A stretch of 64,000 nucleotides of DNA from Thermincola carboxydiphila (GCA_016841325.1 JAENZJ010000006.1:1-64000), one strand, 5' to 3'; positions 49,185 to 59,794 are shown, counted from the first letter of the stretch. Program-made: numbers and translations. The notes: generated by a model from the sequence alone, not told the origin.

Positions 49185-49546
49185 TTTTCGCAGCCACCCT
49201 TTGTTGACAGGCGGATTAATTGGTAGTAAAATATAATCAAAAGAAAAAATAAGAAAATTCTAACAATTATACAAAAACTTACGGTTCCTAGAAATATATT
49301 TTTTCAAATTGAATGTGAAAAAAGTAACAATCTCCTAATAGCTGTAGCAGTTCCCTAAACTGGGTATTTTGGAAAAGTAAGCATCTGCCCCAGTTGGTAG
49401 ACAAATATTTTGTCTGTGACAAGCTAAAAAGAATTCTGACAGCCTCTGGGGCCATTTTATGGCATTCAGAGGTTTTGCCTTTTCCGGGGGTGGTAAAAAG
49501 TAGTGAAGCGGACAACCAAATAAAGAGGAGTGTTGCCTGTGTGGTC

Positions 49547-49569
49547 CACAGGGCGCGGGGCGCCCTGTG
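49547..49569. promoter_or_regulatory. Perfect 10-bp hairpin just upstream of RBS
   Basis: cacagggcgc-ggg-gcgccctgtg. Confidence 0.6.
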
Positions 49570-49587
49570 AAATGGGAGGAATAGGCA

Positions 49588-50109
49588 ATGGGAAAACTTG
49601 ATATTACCTCAGCAAAGGAGCAGCGCAGAATCGCCAAATGGAGTGCTGTCATTTCTGTGGCGGTTGGTATGGTTACATTCCTGCTGGGACAGAAAGATCT
49701 TACGGTGGGACTCTTTATAAGCTGCTTCCTAATGGTACTGAATTATAAGGCCCTGAGCCTCGTTCCTTGGATTTACCAGAGATTCAGTTCCCCTGTGAGG
49801 GCAAAAGTGGCTGCATTTGTTTATTATTACCTGAGATTTTGGATAATTATTATTGTTATGTTTGTTACCATACCCAGGGGAGGATATGCCTTTGCCCTGG
49901 GATGTCTAATAGGATTCCTGATTCCTAAAATAGCCCTGGGCGCCATTTTGCTTTACGGCGGCAGTCATGACTGGTGGCTGGAATGTACCGGCCCGGCAAG
50001 AGCACCGGAAAAAGAGCTGACCGCTTTGGAAAAAGAATTACAGCAGGGGAATCCCTTTGAATTTAATATGGTTGACTTTGAATGGAAATCCCATAACCAG
50101 AAGAAATAA
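49588..50109 (+). CDS. ATP synthase subunit I-like membrane protein
   Basis: Four TM topology; weak family resemblance. Confidence 0.5.
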   Translation: MGKLDITSAKEQRRIAKWSAVISVAVGMVTFLLGQKDLTVGLFISCFLMVLNYKALSLVPWIYQRFSSPVRAKVAAFVYYYLRFWIIIIVMFVTIPRGGYAFALGCLIGFLIPKIALGAILLYGGSHDWWLECTGPARAPEKELTALEKELQQGNPFEFNMVDFEWKSHNQKK

Positions 50110-50167
50110 CGGGCATACTATTCCTGCACAGATGAAAATTTCAGCAATATTCTTAGGAGGCAGGATA

Positions 50168-50413
50168 ATGGCAGATCAAAAGAAGGCCCAAAATGAAATC
50201 CAAAAACAAATAAAAGACTCAGCCGGTATGAAGCAGGGGCTAAGGGCAGAAAAGGAAGATGACTCCGACTATAAGGCCCAGGTCCCTCCGGAGTTTGTGC
50301 CCACTGAACTCGGCTCAGCGGTTTTTGCCAGTATTGAGGGCAGCCCTGCTGATGAAGAATTTCTAATCGAGGATAAAGACAGCAGTGATGATATTGAAGA
50401 CGGAAGTAAATAA
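50168..50413 (+). CDS. Small hydrophilic protein upstream of splB
   Basis: RBS ttaggaggcaggata; 81 codons; overlaps splB start region. Confidence 0.5.
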   Translation: MADQKKAQNEIQKQIKDSAGMKQGLRAEKEDDSDYKAQVPPEFVPTELGSAVFASIEGSPADEEFLIEDKDSSDDIEDGSK

Positions 50414-51437
50414 AGGAGCATTTCCGTTTATACCACGGAGGGCTTATTTTGAGAAAGAGGCCTTGGATTACCCGATGGGAAAAGATATCCACCGGGTGTT
50501 GGAAGAGATGGGAGTGGAAATAAAACTTGCCGGGTCCCACAACCGAATCACCGGGATACCCGGTAATACACCCCGGGAAGCATATCAGGAGGGTAAAAAT
50601 ACTATGGTTGTGGGTGTCAGGAGGACACTTGATTTTCAGACCTGCAAGCCCTCGGCGCATTTTCAGCTGCCCCTTGCAACCAGCTGTCCCGGGATGTGCC
50701 AATACTGTTACCTGAACACGACACTGGGCCGAAAACCTTATATCAGGGTTTATGTTAATGTAGATGAAATACTGGACAAAGCCGGGCAGTATATTGATTC
50801 CAGGCTGCCGGAAGTTACAGTCTTTGAGGGTGCGGCCACATCGGACCCGCTTCCCGTGGAACCTTACACCGGAGCCCTGGCGAAGGCAATAGAATTTTTC
50901 GGGGCCCGGGAAATGGGCAGGTTCAGGTTTGTCACAAAATTCACCAATGTTGACAACCTGCTGCAGCTCAAACATGGGGGTCATACCAGGTTCAGGTTCA
51001 GCATTAATACTGCCCCGGTGATTGACCGGTATGAGCGGAGGACCCCGAGGCTGTCTCAGCGCCTTGATGCTGCGCAAAAGGTGTTTCAGGCGGGTTATCC
51101 GACAGGGTTTATTGTGGCTCCGGTAATTGAGTATGAGGACTGGCAGGAGGATTACCGGGCAGTGTTTTTTGAGCTGGGCAAGCGTTTCGGCTCCGGAGAA
51201 AAGCTTACTCTCGAATTGATTACCCATCGCTTTACCAAAAGGGCTAAGAACAACATCCTGGATATTTTCCCTGAGACGACTCTGCCAATGGAGGAAGAGG
51301 ACCGCAAATTCAAGTACGGTCAGTTCGGTTATGGAAAATACATTTATCCCCCTGAGAAAATGGAAGAAATGAAAACCCTTTTACATGATATGGTGGCAGA
51401 AAATATCCCCCTGGCCAAAGTAGAATACTTTGTTTAA
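50385..51437 (+). CDS. splB: Spore photoproduct lyase
   Basis: ATSCPGMCQYCYLNTTLGRKPYIRVYVN radical SAM motif; LTLELITHRFTKRAK. Confidence 0.9.
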   Translation: MMILKTEVNKGAFPFIPRRAYFEKEALDYPMGKDIHRVLEEMGVEIKLAGSHNRITGIPGNTPREAYQEGKNTMVVGVRRTLDFQTCKPSAHFQLPLATSCPGMCQYCYLNTTLGRKPYIRVYVNVDEILDKAGQYIDSRLPEVTVFEGAATSDPLPVEPYTGALAKAIEFFGAREMGRFRFVTKFTNVDNLLQLKHGGHTRFRFSINTAPVIDRYERRTPRLSQRLDAAQKVFQAGYPTGFIVAPVIEYEDWQEDYRAVFFELGKRFGSGEKLTLELITHRFTKRAKNNILDIFPETTLPMEEEDRKFKYGQFGYGKYIYPPEKMEEMKTLLHDMVAENIPLAKVEYFV

Positions 51438-51467
51438 CTGTTGGCTGCGGAAGTAACTGTTGCATGT

Positions 51468-51535
51468 GGTAAGGTGTTGTACAAAGATTTTTTCTTGTAC
51501 TGGCGCTGTCATAAGTCTTGCTGCAAATCAACGGC
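51468..51535. repeat. Intergenic element B, partial copy of element A
   Basis: ggtaaggtgttgtacaaagattttttcttgtactggcgctgtcataagtcttgctgca. Confidence 0.65.
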
Positions 51536-51571
51536 AATAAGGCAGTGAGTCCCCGAATGTCTGAAGATGGC

Positions 51572-51617
51572 GAAGACCGCCTCTCGTTTTGACTTGTCAA
51601 AACGAGAGGCGGTCTTC
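51572..51617. terminator. Perfect 19-bp stem hairpin (possible terminator/structured element)
   Basis: gaagaccgcctctcgtttt-gacttgtc-aaaacgagaggcggtcttc. Confidence 0.6.
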
Positions 51618-51652
51618 TTATGAAAAAGGCCCAATGATTTTCCACTCCTGCA

Positions 51653-51682
51653 AAGGAGTTTCTTAATTTTTGTCGAAATATG
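51653..51682 (+). promoter_or_regulatory. AGGA...GTCGAA dispersed motif, copy 3 (contains Spo0A-box-like TTTGTCGAA)
   Basis: aaggagtttcttaatttttgtcgaaatatg. Confidence 0.6.
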
Positions 51683-51718
51683 GGAAAATATAGGACTAAT
51701 ATTCAGGGGGGGCCTTAA

Positions 51719-54700
51719 TTGAAAAAAGGGAAGAGTTTGTCTGCCAAAATGCTGCTCATTATCATGCTGTACAGTCTCGTCTTACCCGGACCTGCCGTTT
51801 TTGCGGCATCAAGACCCACGATAACGGTATCGACACCGGTGGATAACGCGGTAGTTAATACAAATTCCGTAGTCGTGTCAGGGTATGTGACCAATACAAT
51901 TATCCTGAAAATAAACGGTGTTGGTGTCTCCTTTGGAAGCAGCGGCTTTTTTTCATATACTGTACGTAACTTATCAGAGGGAACCAATTCCGTCAGGATT
52001 TCTGCCACCAGTTCCTCGGGATATACCTCAAATACATATCTTTCTGTGAATTATGACCCCGAGGCTGTCAGGCCCATAATCGAGATTCAAAGCCATGATG
52101 ACAATCAAAGGGTGTATACGGCAGACCAGACTGTTGGGGGGACCCTGGCTGATGCCGATTCCATGGAGGTGGCTGTAAATGGGGTTGGCGGGATAGTTCC
52201 CACCTTTGACGGGATGGGAGGTTTTACGGCTGATGTTACCCTTGTTCCGGGTGATAACGTTATTGTATTTACTGCCAGCAACTCCGGGCTTACGGTCACC
52301 GAGACCCTTCATCTCACCTATACCAGGTCGGCCCTCATTTCAGACCTTACTGTAAACGACATTGGTGTCAATGATTATATTACCGTTACTGCAGGTTCGG
52401 TTACCCTGGCAGGTTATGCACCTGATGCCGATTCTGTAGAGATTGTGTTTAACGATCATAACATTGCCCCGAACTTTGATGGAAATTCTTTTTCTGTTGC
52501 TTTAAGCCTGGTCAGCGGGGCTAACCGGGTAGCCATTACGGCAGAGAGCGCCGGGGTAAGTGAAACCCGGGACATCACTGTCTATTACGGTGAAGCTGGT
52601 CCTCAGGTTTATGATGTATCCCCTGAAAACAACAGTACTGTATATACGACATCAGTGACAGTAAAGGGGACAGTCCGTGATGCGGCTTCCCTTACTGTTA
52701 ACGGATACAGCACTTCCATTGCCTCAGATGGGGCCTTTTCCCGCACTGTGACCCTCAGTCCAAAGGAATGGAATATCATTACCATAGCTGCAACCTCTTC
52801 GGGCGGAGTTGTCACCACACATACCTTTAACATATATTGTGAGACGGATCCGGTAATTTTTCTGGATGAACCTGATGACGGGGATATTCTCTATAACCCC
52901 GTCCTGACTGTATCGGGAAAAGTGGTCAACACCAAATACAATGGATTGACAGTTAACGGGACGGTTGTTTCCTTCAATTCGTCAGGGGATTTTTCCAAAA
53001 CCATTACTATGAAACCGGGGTATAACACTATTGATGTAAAAGCACTAAACTCTGCAGGTGTAGAGGCTGTAGAAACCGTCACCGTGGAATACCGCGGGGG
53101 GCCCGGGATAGTCAACCTGACTCCGGAACCGGGCCTGACCCATACGGTAAACAGCGACTCTGTAACTGTCACCGGAAAAATTGTCAATATTCCCTCCGGA
53201 GGGCTGAAAATTAACGATTCTGTGGTAAGTTTTGACAGCAGCGGGAACTTTAAAAAGACTGTTAAGTTATCGGCAGGCCTTAATGAAATCAGGATTACTG
53301 CAACTGACGGTTATTCCACCGCTGTGGCCACTATAAATATAAGGTATGAATCAGGGCCGGTGATCATTATTACCTCTCCTGATAACGGGGATGTAGTTGT
53401 CAGGGACAGGGTGACAATTGAGGGACGGGTATTAAATACCGAAAGAAACGGGCTGAATGTCAATGATGAAACCGTTTCTTTCAGCAGCAGTGATGGCAGT
53501 TTTTCCACAGAGGTGGAGCTGGCAGGGGTTAGAAATGAAATAGTTGTCACTGCTTATGACGGGGAAAAGTCGGCCCAAAAAACCCTGTACATTTATTACA
53601 GCGGTATACCGGGCATCACTGTATCATCTCACAGTAACGGGGATACGGTGGATACTGCCGACATAATCATAGAGGGGACGGTTTTTCCTGAGGAGAATGG
53701 TGAATTAAATCAGTTCACCGTAAATGGTGTAAACACCCTGGACCGGGTCTCAGGCGGCAATTTCCGCTCCCGCCCGATTACACTGGAATCAGGCGATAAC
53801 GAGATTGAGTTAAGCCTTACCACTGCCCCGGTTGTCATTTCAGAGGGTGAGGCCCAGGGTGATGTAATACCTTCCCGGACAGCTTCACGCAAAATCTCAC
53901 TGACATATAATGACGGGCCTTCCATTACGGTCGATTCTCCCCTGGAAGGGTCAACGGTTTATTCAAATATGGTTACTATAAAGGGCAAATTGAAAAAAGC
54001 CGATTTCAATACCCTGACAATTGGAGGAGAAGAGACAGAGGTCAGGTCAGATGGAAGTTTTTCCCGCGGTGTAATCCTAAAAGGCGGGGAAAATAAAATT
54101 GAACTAAGTGCAAGTTTTGGAGAAGCCTCAACTACTAAGACGCTTACGGTGTACTATAATACAATAGCAAAGGAAGGCTCTGAGGTCAGGACAGAGGTTG
54201 CTGACGGTGATGAAATCAAGGCCTATGATGACTGGATAAAGATTAAGCTGGATACAGGTTCGGTAGGGTTTGACACGGAATCCCTGCTGACGGTGGAGGA
54301 CCCGGGCGACCTGGAGGATGCCCCCGACCAGTCAGCTTTTGTGGGACCACTGTTCCGCCTGCGCTGGTCCGGTGATGAACCTGTAAAGCCTTACCAGGTG
54401 ACTCTGAAATATGACGATGTAGTGGGTGAAAAACAATCCCATAAGGTAACTGTATTGTTCTATGATACCGAGGAGGATGAATGGCAGGTTCTTGGCGGAG
54501 TTGTAGACCCCAAGGCCAGGACTGTGAGGGTTGAGACTGACAGGGAAGGTTATTTTGCTGCTGCCGTCTATTTCAGGACCTTTGATGATGTAAATTACCA
54601 CTGGGCCCAAAGGGATATTGAATTTTTGGTGGCCCGCGGTGCTGTCACCGGGAGGACCGGGGACAGGTTCATGCCTGATTCCAGTGTGACCAGGGCAGAG

Positions 54701-55138
54701 TTTGTGACTTTTCTGGTGCGGACACTGGGACTTCAGGAATACCGGCCGGAAGATGCGTCTTACCGTGATGTGGGCCGGAGGCACTGGGCGTTTCCGTATA
54801 TTGAGGCTGCCTTACGGGCTGGGTTGGTTTCCGGTATCTCTCATGACAGGTTTGCCCCTGACCGGAACATAACCAGGGAAGAGGCTGCAGCACTCCTGGC
54901 CCGTGCAGGTAACCTGAAAACCCCTAAGGAGCAGGAAGTTACCAAGATTTTCAGTGATTTTAGCGATTCCGGCAGGATCAGCCTTTGGGCGAGAGAAGAT
55001 GTGGCTTCTGCAGTAAAGGCAAAACTGATGAAGGGATTCGCTGACAGCACCTTTTCTCCGGGCCAGAACACTACCAGGGCCCAGGCAGCTGCCATGATAG
55101 CACGCCTTACAGAAGCCGTCAATAAGACCTCGCGCTGA
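51719..55138 (+). CDS. Large S-layer-homology (SLH) surface protein with ~10 repeated beta-sandwich domains
   Basis: Signal peptide; repeated ITVxSPxxxxxV...VNG...F...V.L..G.N.I.ITA units; C-terminal SLH repeats. Confidence 0.85.
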   Translation: MKKGKSLSAKMLLIIMLYSLVLPGPAVFAASRPTITVSTPVDNAVVNTNSVVVSGYVTNTIILKINGVGVSFGSSGFFSYTVRNLSEGTNSVRISATSSSGYTSNTYLSVNYDPEAVRPIIEIQSHDDNQRVYTADQTVGGTLADADSMEVAVNGVGGIVPTFDGMGGFTADVTLVPGDNVIVFTASNSGLTVTETLHLTYTRSALISDLTVNDIGVNDYITVTAGSVTLAGYAPDADSVEIVFNDHNIAPNFDGNSFSVALSLVSGANRVAITAESAGVSETRDITVYYGEAGPQVYDVSPENNSTVYTTSVTVKGTVRDAASLTVNGYSTSIASDGAFSRTVTLSPKEWNIITIAATSSGGVVTTHTFNIYCETDPVIFLDEPDDGDILYNPVLTVSGKVVNTKYNGLTVNGTVVSFNSSGDFSKTITMKPGYNTIDVKALNSAGVEAVETVTVEYRGGPGIVNLTPEPGLTHTVNSDSVTVTGKIVNIPSGGLKINDSVVSFDSSGNFKKTVKLSAGLNEIRITATDGYSTAVATINIRYESGPVIIITSPDNGDVVVRDRVTIEGRVLNTERNGLNVNDETVSFSSSDGSFSTEVELAGVRNEIVVTAYDGEKSAQKTLYIYYSGIPGITVSSHSNGDTVDTADIIIEGTVFPEENGELNQFTVNGVNTLDRVSGGNFRSRPITLESGDNEIELSLTTAPVVISEGEAQGDVIPSRTASRKISLTYNDGPSITVDSPLEGSTVYSNMVTIKGKLKKADFNTLTIGGEETEVRSDGSFSRGVILKGGENKIELSASFGEASTTKTLTVYYNTIAKEGSEVRTEVADGDEIKAYDDWIKIKLDTGSVGFDTESLLTVEDPGDLEDAPDQSAFVGPLFRLRWSGDEPVKPYQVTLKYDDVVGEKQSHKVTVLFYDTEEDEWQVLGGVVDPKARTVRVETDREGYFAAAVYFRTFDDVNYHWAQRDIEFLVARGAVTGRTGDRFMPDSSVTRAEFVTFLVRTLGLQEYRPEDASYRDVGRRHWAFPYIEAALRAGLVSGISHDRFAPDRNITREEAAALLARAGNLKTPKEQEVTKIFSDFSDSGRISLWAREDVASAVKAKLMKGFADSTFSPGQNTTRAQAAAMIARLTEAVNKTSR

Positions 55139-55167
55139 CAGCAAGGCAGTGATAACCAAAACAGTGA

Positions 55168-55665
55168 TTAACCGTTATCCCCCGGAGGGTTGTCTGACCA
55201 GAAATCATATCCTATGTACCTGGGGTTGCGGTCCAGATTGCTGTAAGTATGGCATATACCGGCATTGACCTTCTTCAGGGTAGCCAGTTTCTCGTCAAAG
55301 GACATTTCAGCCGGAAGCAGGCAGAAATCACCTGCCTGGACGAGGGCTTTCATCGAGTCCATGGTGAGGTCAAAAAGGTGGGAACAACCCTGTTTCTTCC
55401 CGATTATTTCCTGAACAGACCTGCCGACTCCCTTTTGCAGGCGCAGACCTGCCAGTCCCTTCATCCTGGCACAGACTTCAAGGCAAAGGTCAAAAGGGAC
55501 TGTAATCATTTCTGCCCTGGCATCGATAACTGTTTTAGAAGTATTGTCAAATTCGATGACTGTTTTTATTTCATGAAAATTGTCTTTCATGTGTGCCGTT
55601 ACTTCGAGAATATTTCCTTCCAGTTGATTAACCTTAACTGCCTTATTACGTTCAAACAGTGGCAA
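55168..55665 (-). CDS. DUF2889-like protein
   Basis: VTAHMKDNFHEIKTVIEFDNTSKTVIDARAEMITVPFDLC. Confidence 0.65.
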   Translation of the reverse strand: MPLFERNKAVKVNQLEGNILEVTAHMKDNFHEIKTVIEFDNTSKTVIDARAEMITVPFDLCLEVCARMKGLAGLRLQKGVGRSVQEIIGKKQGCSHLFDLTMDSMKALVQAGDFCLLPAEMSFDEKLATLKKVNAGICHTYSNLDRNPRYIGYDFWSDNPPGDNG

Positions 55666-55866
55666 TGGGTACGCCTCCTTGGTATGAAAATTTTACCGGC
55701 CAATGGTTCTATTTTAGGTTAAACTCGCTCAAAAAGCAACTCACAGATAATTTCAGGATACATTTAACCGGAAGACCGGGTTGCACTTGGGAGGCTGAGA
55801 AGGTATAATTTTTATGTACTGTCAGTAAAATACTGTGATCTCCGGGAAACAAAAAATACAACAGGA

Positions 55867-57123
55867 GTGATAACACTGGTACGCAGAATCGGTTCCGGGC
55901 TGGTATTATTTTTCTTTTTAATAACATGCCTGATATCTCCCGCCAGTGCTGCTCAGCAGCAGGCAGCCGCACCGCCTCAGGTTTCCGGAAAAGCTGCCCT
56001 GCTTATGGACGGTAAAAGCGGCGAGATACTGTATACATATAACGCGGATGTTCCGCTGCCTCCGGCCAGTACTACCAAGATACTTACAGGTATTATTGCT
56101 ATCGAAGAGACAGAGCTTACCGACATAGTGACCGGCGGTAAAAACCCGACTCTGGTGATACCTTCTGCCATCGGGCTTCATGAGGGCGAAACCATCACCA
56201 TGGAGAACCTGCTCTATGCCCTTTTTCTGAAATCTGCCAATGACGCTGCGGTGGCCATTGCTGAGCATATAGCCGGTTCAGTGCCTGCTTTCAGTGAGCT
56301 TATGAATAAAAAAGCCAGGGAACTGGGCGCCGTTAACTCCAATTTTGTCAACCCACATGGTTTGCCGGACCCGGACCATTATTCAACAGCACATGACCTG
56401 GCGGTAATTGCCGGGTATGCCATGAAGAACCCGGTATTCAGGGAGTTTGTGAACACCAAGGTAAAGGTGATACCCAGGAAAGATGACTCTGATGTTAAAT
56501 GGCTGCAAAATTCCAATAAACTTTTGTGGCGTTATGAGGCAGCAACCGGAATAAAGACGGGATATACTTCAGAAGCTAAGAATTGTCTGGTGGCTTCAGC
56601 GGCTAAAGGAGATCAGGAAATGATTGCAGTAGTCCTGGGGGAGCCGGGTTCTGTTGTCTGGACCGATGCCCAGAACCTGCTCGATTACGGGTTTGCCAGG
56701 TATAAGACCATAAAAGCCAAGGATGCCGGTATGTTCGTCCGGGAGATCAATGTCAGCGATGGAATCGGGAGTGTGGTCCTGAAAACCGAAGAGGAATTTT
56801 ATTTTACTGTTCCCAGGGCAGAAAATGGTACTGTTAACGAAAAAGTGGTTCTTTCAGATGATATCAGGGCTCCTGTCAAAAAAGGCCAGGTCCTTGGTAA
56901 AATGAATTTTTATCTCTCCGGAAAAGAACTGGGCTCAGTAAACCTGATAGCCGGAAATGATGTTAAGGCCAAAGAGGCCCCCAAGCTAACGCCTGTTAAT
57001 CCCCTTTTGGCGGGAGGACTGATGCTGGGGCTGTTCGTAGCATGGAATGTAAGCAAGCAGAGGAGAAGACGCCGCAGGTTCAGGAGAAGAAACCGGACGT
57101 GGCACAGAAGTCCAATCAGGTAA
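55867..57123 (+). CDS. D-alanyl-D-alanine carboxypeptidase (DacF-like)
   Basis: PPASTTKILTGI SxxK; SANDAAVAIAEH SxN; KTGYTSEAKNCL KTG. Confidence 0.9.
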   Translation: MITLVRRIGSGLVLFFFLITCLISPASAAQQQAAAPPQVSGKAALLMDGKSGEILYTYNADVPLPPASTTKILTGIIAIEETELTDIVTGGKNPTLVIPSAIGLHEGETITMENLLYALFLKSANDAAVAIAEHIAGSVPAFSELMNKKARELGAVNSNFVNPHGLPDPDHYSTAHDLAVIAGYAMKNPVFREFVNTKVKVIPRKDDSDVKWLQNSNKLLWRYEAATGIKTGYTSEAKNCLVASAAKGDQEMIAVVLGEPGSVVWTDAQNLLDYGFARYKTIKAKDAGMFVREINVSDGIGSVVLKTEEEFYFTVPRAENGTVNEKVVLSDDIRAPVKKGQVLGKMNFYLSGKELGSVNLIAGNDVKAKEAPKLTPVNPLLAGGLMLGLFVAWNVSKQRRRRRRFRRRNRTWHRSPIR

Positions 57124-57137
57124 CGGAGGAATTCAGT

Positions 57138-57368
57138 ATGCCGGGAAGTATCAAAAATGCGGTCACGGCCGAAGCCAAGAAAATATCTACCGCCCTGCTG
57201 ACATGGGGGTTGGGCGTTATTGCCATGGTTGCTTATTGTCTGTTGTTGTATTGGCTGAAAAACAGTTTTGGCATATATATAAGTATGGTTGGAGCCATGG
57301 TGTTCCTGGCTGTAGCCTTTTTTGTCATTGACCTCTGGTGGAGATTGTCACATAAAAAGTACGAATGA
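57138..57368 (+). CDS. Small membrane protein
   Basis: RBS ggagg; two TM. Confidence 0.55.
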   Translation: MPGSIKNAVTAEAKKISTALLTWGLGVIAMVAYCLLLYWLKNSFGIYISMVGAMVFLAVAFFVIDLWWRLSHKKYE

Positions 57369-57430
57369 TTGTTCCTCATGTGTAATTGCCTGGATTCGCG
57401 GGTATAATATTAACCGCGGAGGTGTTGGTT

Positions 57431-57721
57431 ATGGGAGAAAAGGGTGAACCCATGCTAAAGGTCTTACCAGGGGGCAATCTGGAACTTGAGGCCCTTCATG
57501 ATAGGGTCATAAATCTTCTGGACACAAATGAAAAACGCGGTATCAGACAGCTGCTGCAAAAAAATAATGAGACCTGCAAAAAATTGATTTTTCCCTATAT
57601 TAAATCACGAGACAATCAGGCAGCAGTGATGACCGCCCTTGCCGGGATCCTGGAAGCCCATGCCAGGGAATGTTATACCATAGGGTATCTTGACTGTGTG
57701 CTCAACGGAAGCAGAGATTAA
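57431..57721 (+). CDS. Hypothetical protein
   Basis: RBS gaggtg; 96 aa. Confidence 0.55.
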   Translation: MGEKGEPMLKVLPGGNLELEALHDRVINLLDTNEKRGIRQLLQKNNETCKKLIFPYIKSRDNQAAVMTALAGILEAHARECYTIGYLDCVLNGSRD

Positions 57722-57813
57722 GCAGACATACCGTGACATATTGTGATACAAACCCGTAGTCCTGCGGGTTTTTTTGTTTTGTCTGCTTTTACCGGTACAA
57801 GCCAATAGTTATG

Positions 57814-57839
57814 CAGGATTTTCCGAATAGTTGTAGAAA
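57814..57839 (+). promoter_or_regulatory. AGGA...GTAGAA dispersed motif, copy 4
   Basis: caggattttccgaatagttgtagaaa. Confidence 0.55.
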
Positions 57840-57881
57840 AAAAGCTACTTAGCTGGGAGAAAACTATTTAGATGGCAGGCG

Positions 57882-59747
57882 GTGCAGGTTTCTATGAAGA
57901 ATTTTGAGGTTACATACAGGGAGGCTAAACCGGTTGAGGCAAATGCGGAATATCTATTAACAGCGGCCCAGCTTTTGCCGGCCGCTGTTTCTGTTGCCCC
58001 GGACCCATCATGCAAAACAGTCATTCATAATCCTGTGGCAGCAGACTTCTTAAGGGTTGACATCTGGGAGGGTTTTTCATATTCAGCTCCTGGCAAACCG
58101 GGGGTCCGCCTTTTTCATATGGGGAAAGAAATGACCCCTGATGATATGCCCTTACAACGTTCAGCCAAACTGGGTGAAGGAGTTTCCAACTTTGAAATCA
58201 CATTTATCTGGGACGACGGGGTTGAGAAAATATCAGTCTGGAATACCTGTCCCTTATGGGGGGCAGATGGCAATATCTCAGGAGCGGTGGGGACATTTAT
58301 TGATGTTACGGCTCCGGCAAAACAGGCTTACAGGAAACATGAGGAAAGGGAGAGGGCAGTTAAGGAGCTGTCCAATGTAATCAATTCCTCCAATGACGGT
58401 ATAATAAGCGGCAGGACAAATGGTATGATCCAGACATGGAATAAAGGGGCGGAAATGATTTTCGGATATTCAGAGAAAGAGGTTATTGGCAGAAATATTT
58501 CTGTATTGTTTCCATTTGAACATTACTGTAAGGCACAAACGATTTTAGATACTGTGGACATTGGGGACAAAGTAAATAATTTCGAGGTGGTCTGCTGCCA
58601 CAAAAATGGCCGTGAGATTAACATTTCATTGTCTGCGGCTCCCATTATAGACAACACCGGCAGTACAACCGGTTTTACCATCATCACACGTGACATTACG
58701 GAAAAAAAACATGCTGAAGAACAGATACTGTTTCAGGCTGCATTGCTGCAGCAGGTTCGCAGTGCAGTAATTGCGGCAGACCTGGAAGACAGGATAACAT
58801 ATTGGAACAACTATGCCGAGAAATTGTTCGGCTGGAAAGCTGAAGAGGTTTTGGGCAAGGATATAAAAAAAGTACATTTCTGTCATCATGATGCAGGAAA
58901 AGTTTACCATATCAGGAGTAGTGTGTTTCAAGAAGGGCACTGGGAAGGTGAGCTTGAGATCAGGCATAAGGACGGCGGTACCGTACCTGTTTACAGGGTG
59001 GTTGCCGCAATCAAAAACACCCGGGGCAACACGGTTGGGTTTGTCAGTGTGAGTACTGATATCAGTGAAAAAAAGCAGGTTGAAAAACAAATGGCCTATT
59101 ATGACAGGCTGAATCTGGTGGGTGAAATGGCGGCCGGGATTGCACATGAAGTAAGAAATCCAATGACTTCTGTCCGGGGATTTCTGCAGATTCTGGAAGG
59201 TAAAGAAGATAACGTCAATTATAGGGAACATTATCAAATCATGATTGAAGAACTGGACAGGGCCAATTCGATAATTACAGAATTTCTTTCACTGGCCAGG
59301 AATAAGAGCATAGAAGTCAGCAGGCGAAACCTGAACAATGTGATTCTTGGCCTTTTGCCTTTACTGCGTGCTGATGCCGCTCTGGATGACAAAAGTATCA
59401 ACATTATCCTGGGAGATATCCCTGAATTGCTGCTGGACGAAAAGGAAATCAGACAATTAATCCTGAATTTAGCCAAAAACGGACTTGAAGCAATGGACAG
59501 AGGGGGCAGAATTACCCTAAAAACATATCAGGAAGGTAAGGCTGTAGTTTTTGAAGTAAAGGATACCGGTAGTGGGATTCCAGAGGAGATAATGGGCAAA
59601 ATAGGGACCCCGTTTTTTACTACCAAGGAAAACGGTACCGGTCTGGGGCTGGCGGTGTGTTACAGTATTGTCGGCAGGCATAATGCGGAAATCGAGATTG
59701 ATACTGAGAAGAATGGCACTTCTTTTATTGTCAGGTTTCAAACCTGA
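57882..59747 (+). CDS. Multi-PAS sensor histidine kinase
   Basis: PAS/PAC repeats; H-box GIAHEVRNPMTSVRGFLQ; ATPase DTGSGIPEE, GTGLGLAV. Confidence 0.9.
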   Translation: MQVSMKNFEVTYREAKPVEANAEYLLTAAQLLPAAVSVAPDPSCKTVIHNPVAADFLRVDIWEGFSYSAPGKPGVRLFHMGKEMTPDDMPLQRSAKLGEGVSNFEITFIWDDGVEKISVWNTCPLWGADGNISGAVGTFIDVTAPAKQAYRKHEERERAVKELSNVINSSNDGIISGRTNGMIQTWNKGAEMIFGYSEKEVIGRNISVLFPFEHYCKAQTILDTVDIGDKVNNFEVVCCHKNGREINISLSAAPIIDNTGSTTGFTIITRDITEKKHAEEQILFQAALLQQVRSAVIAADLEDRITYWNNYAEKLFGWKAEEVLGKDIKKVHFCHHDAGKVYHIRSSVFQEGHWEGELEIRHKDGGTVPVYRVVAAIKNTRGNTVGFVSVSTDISEKKQVEKQMAYYDRLNLVGEMAAGIAHEVRNPMTSVRGFLQILEGKEDNVNYREHYQIMIEELDRANSIITEFLSLARNKSIEVSRRNLNNVILGLLPLLRADAALDDKSINIILGDIPELLLDEKEIRQLILNLAKNGLEAMDRGGRITLKTYQEGKAVVFEVKDTGSGIPEEIMGKIGTPFFTTKENGTGLGLAVCYSIVGRHNAEIEIDTEKNGTSFIVRFQT

Positions 59748-59794
59748 AACATGCGAAACTGCTGGTGGCATTTTAATAAAATGATTCTAAAAAG

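Noticed and set aside
50118-51227. 369-aa minus-strand ORF opposite splB
   Set aside because: Antisense to clear spore photoproduct lyase; composition looks like mirror-frame translation with no recognisable domain.
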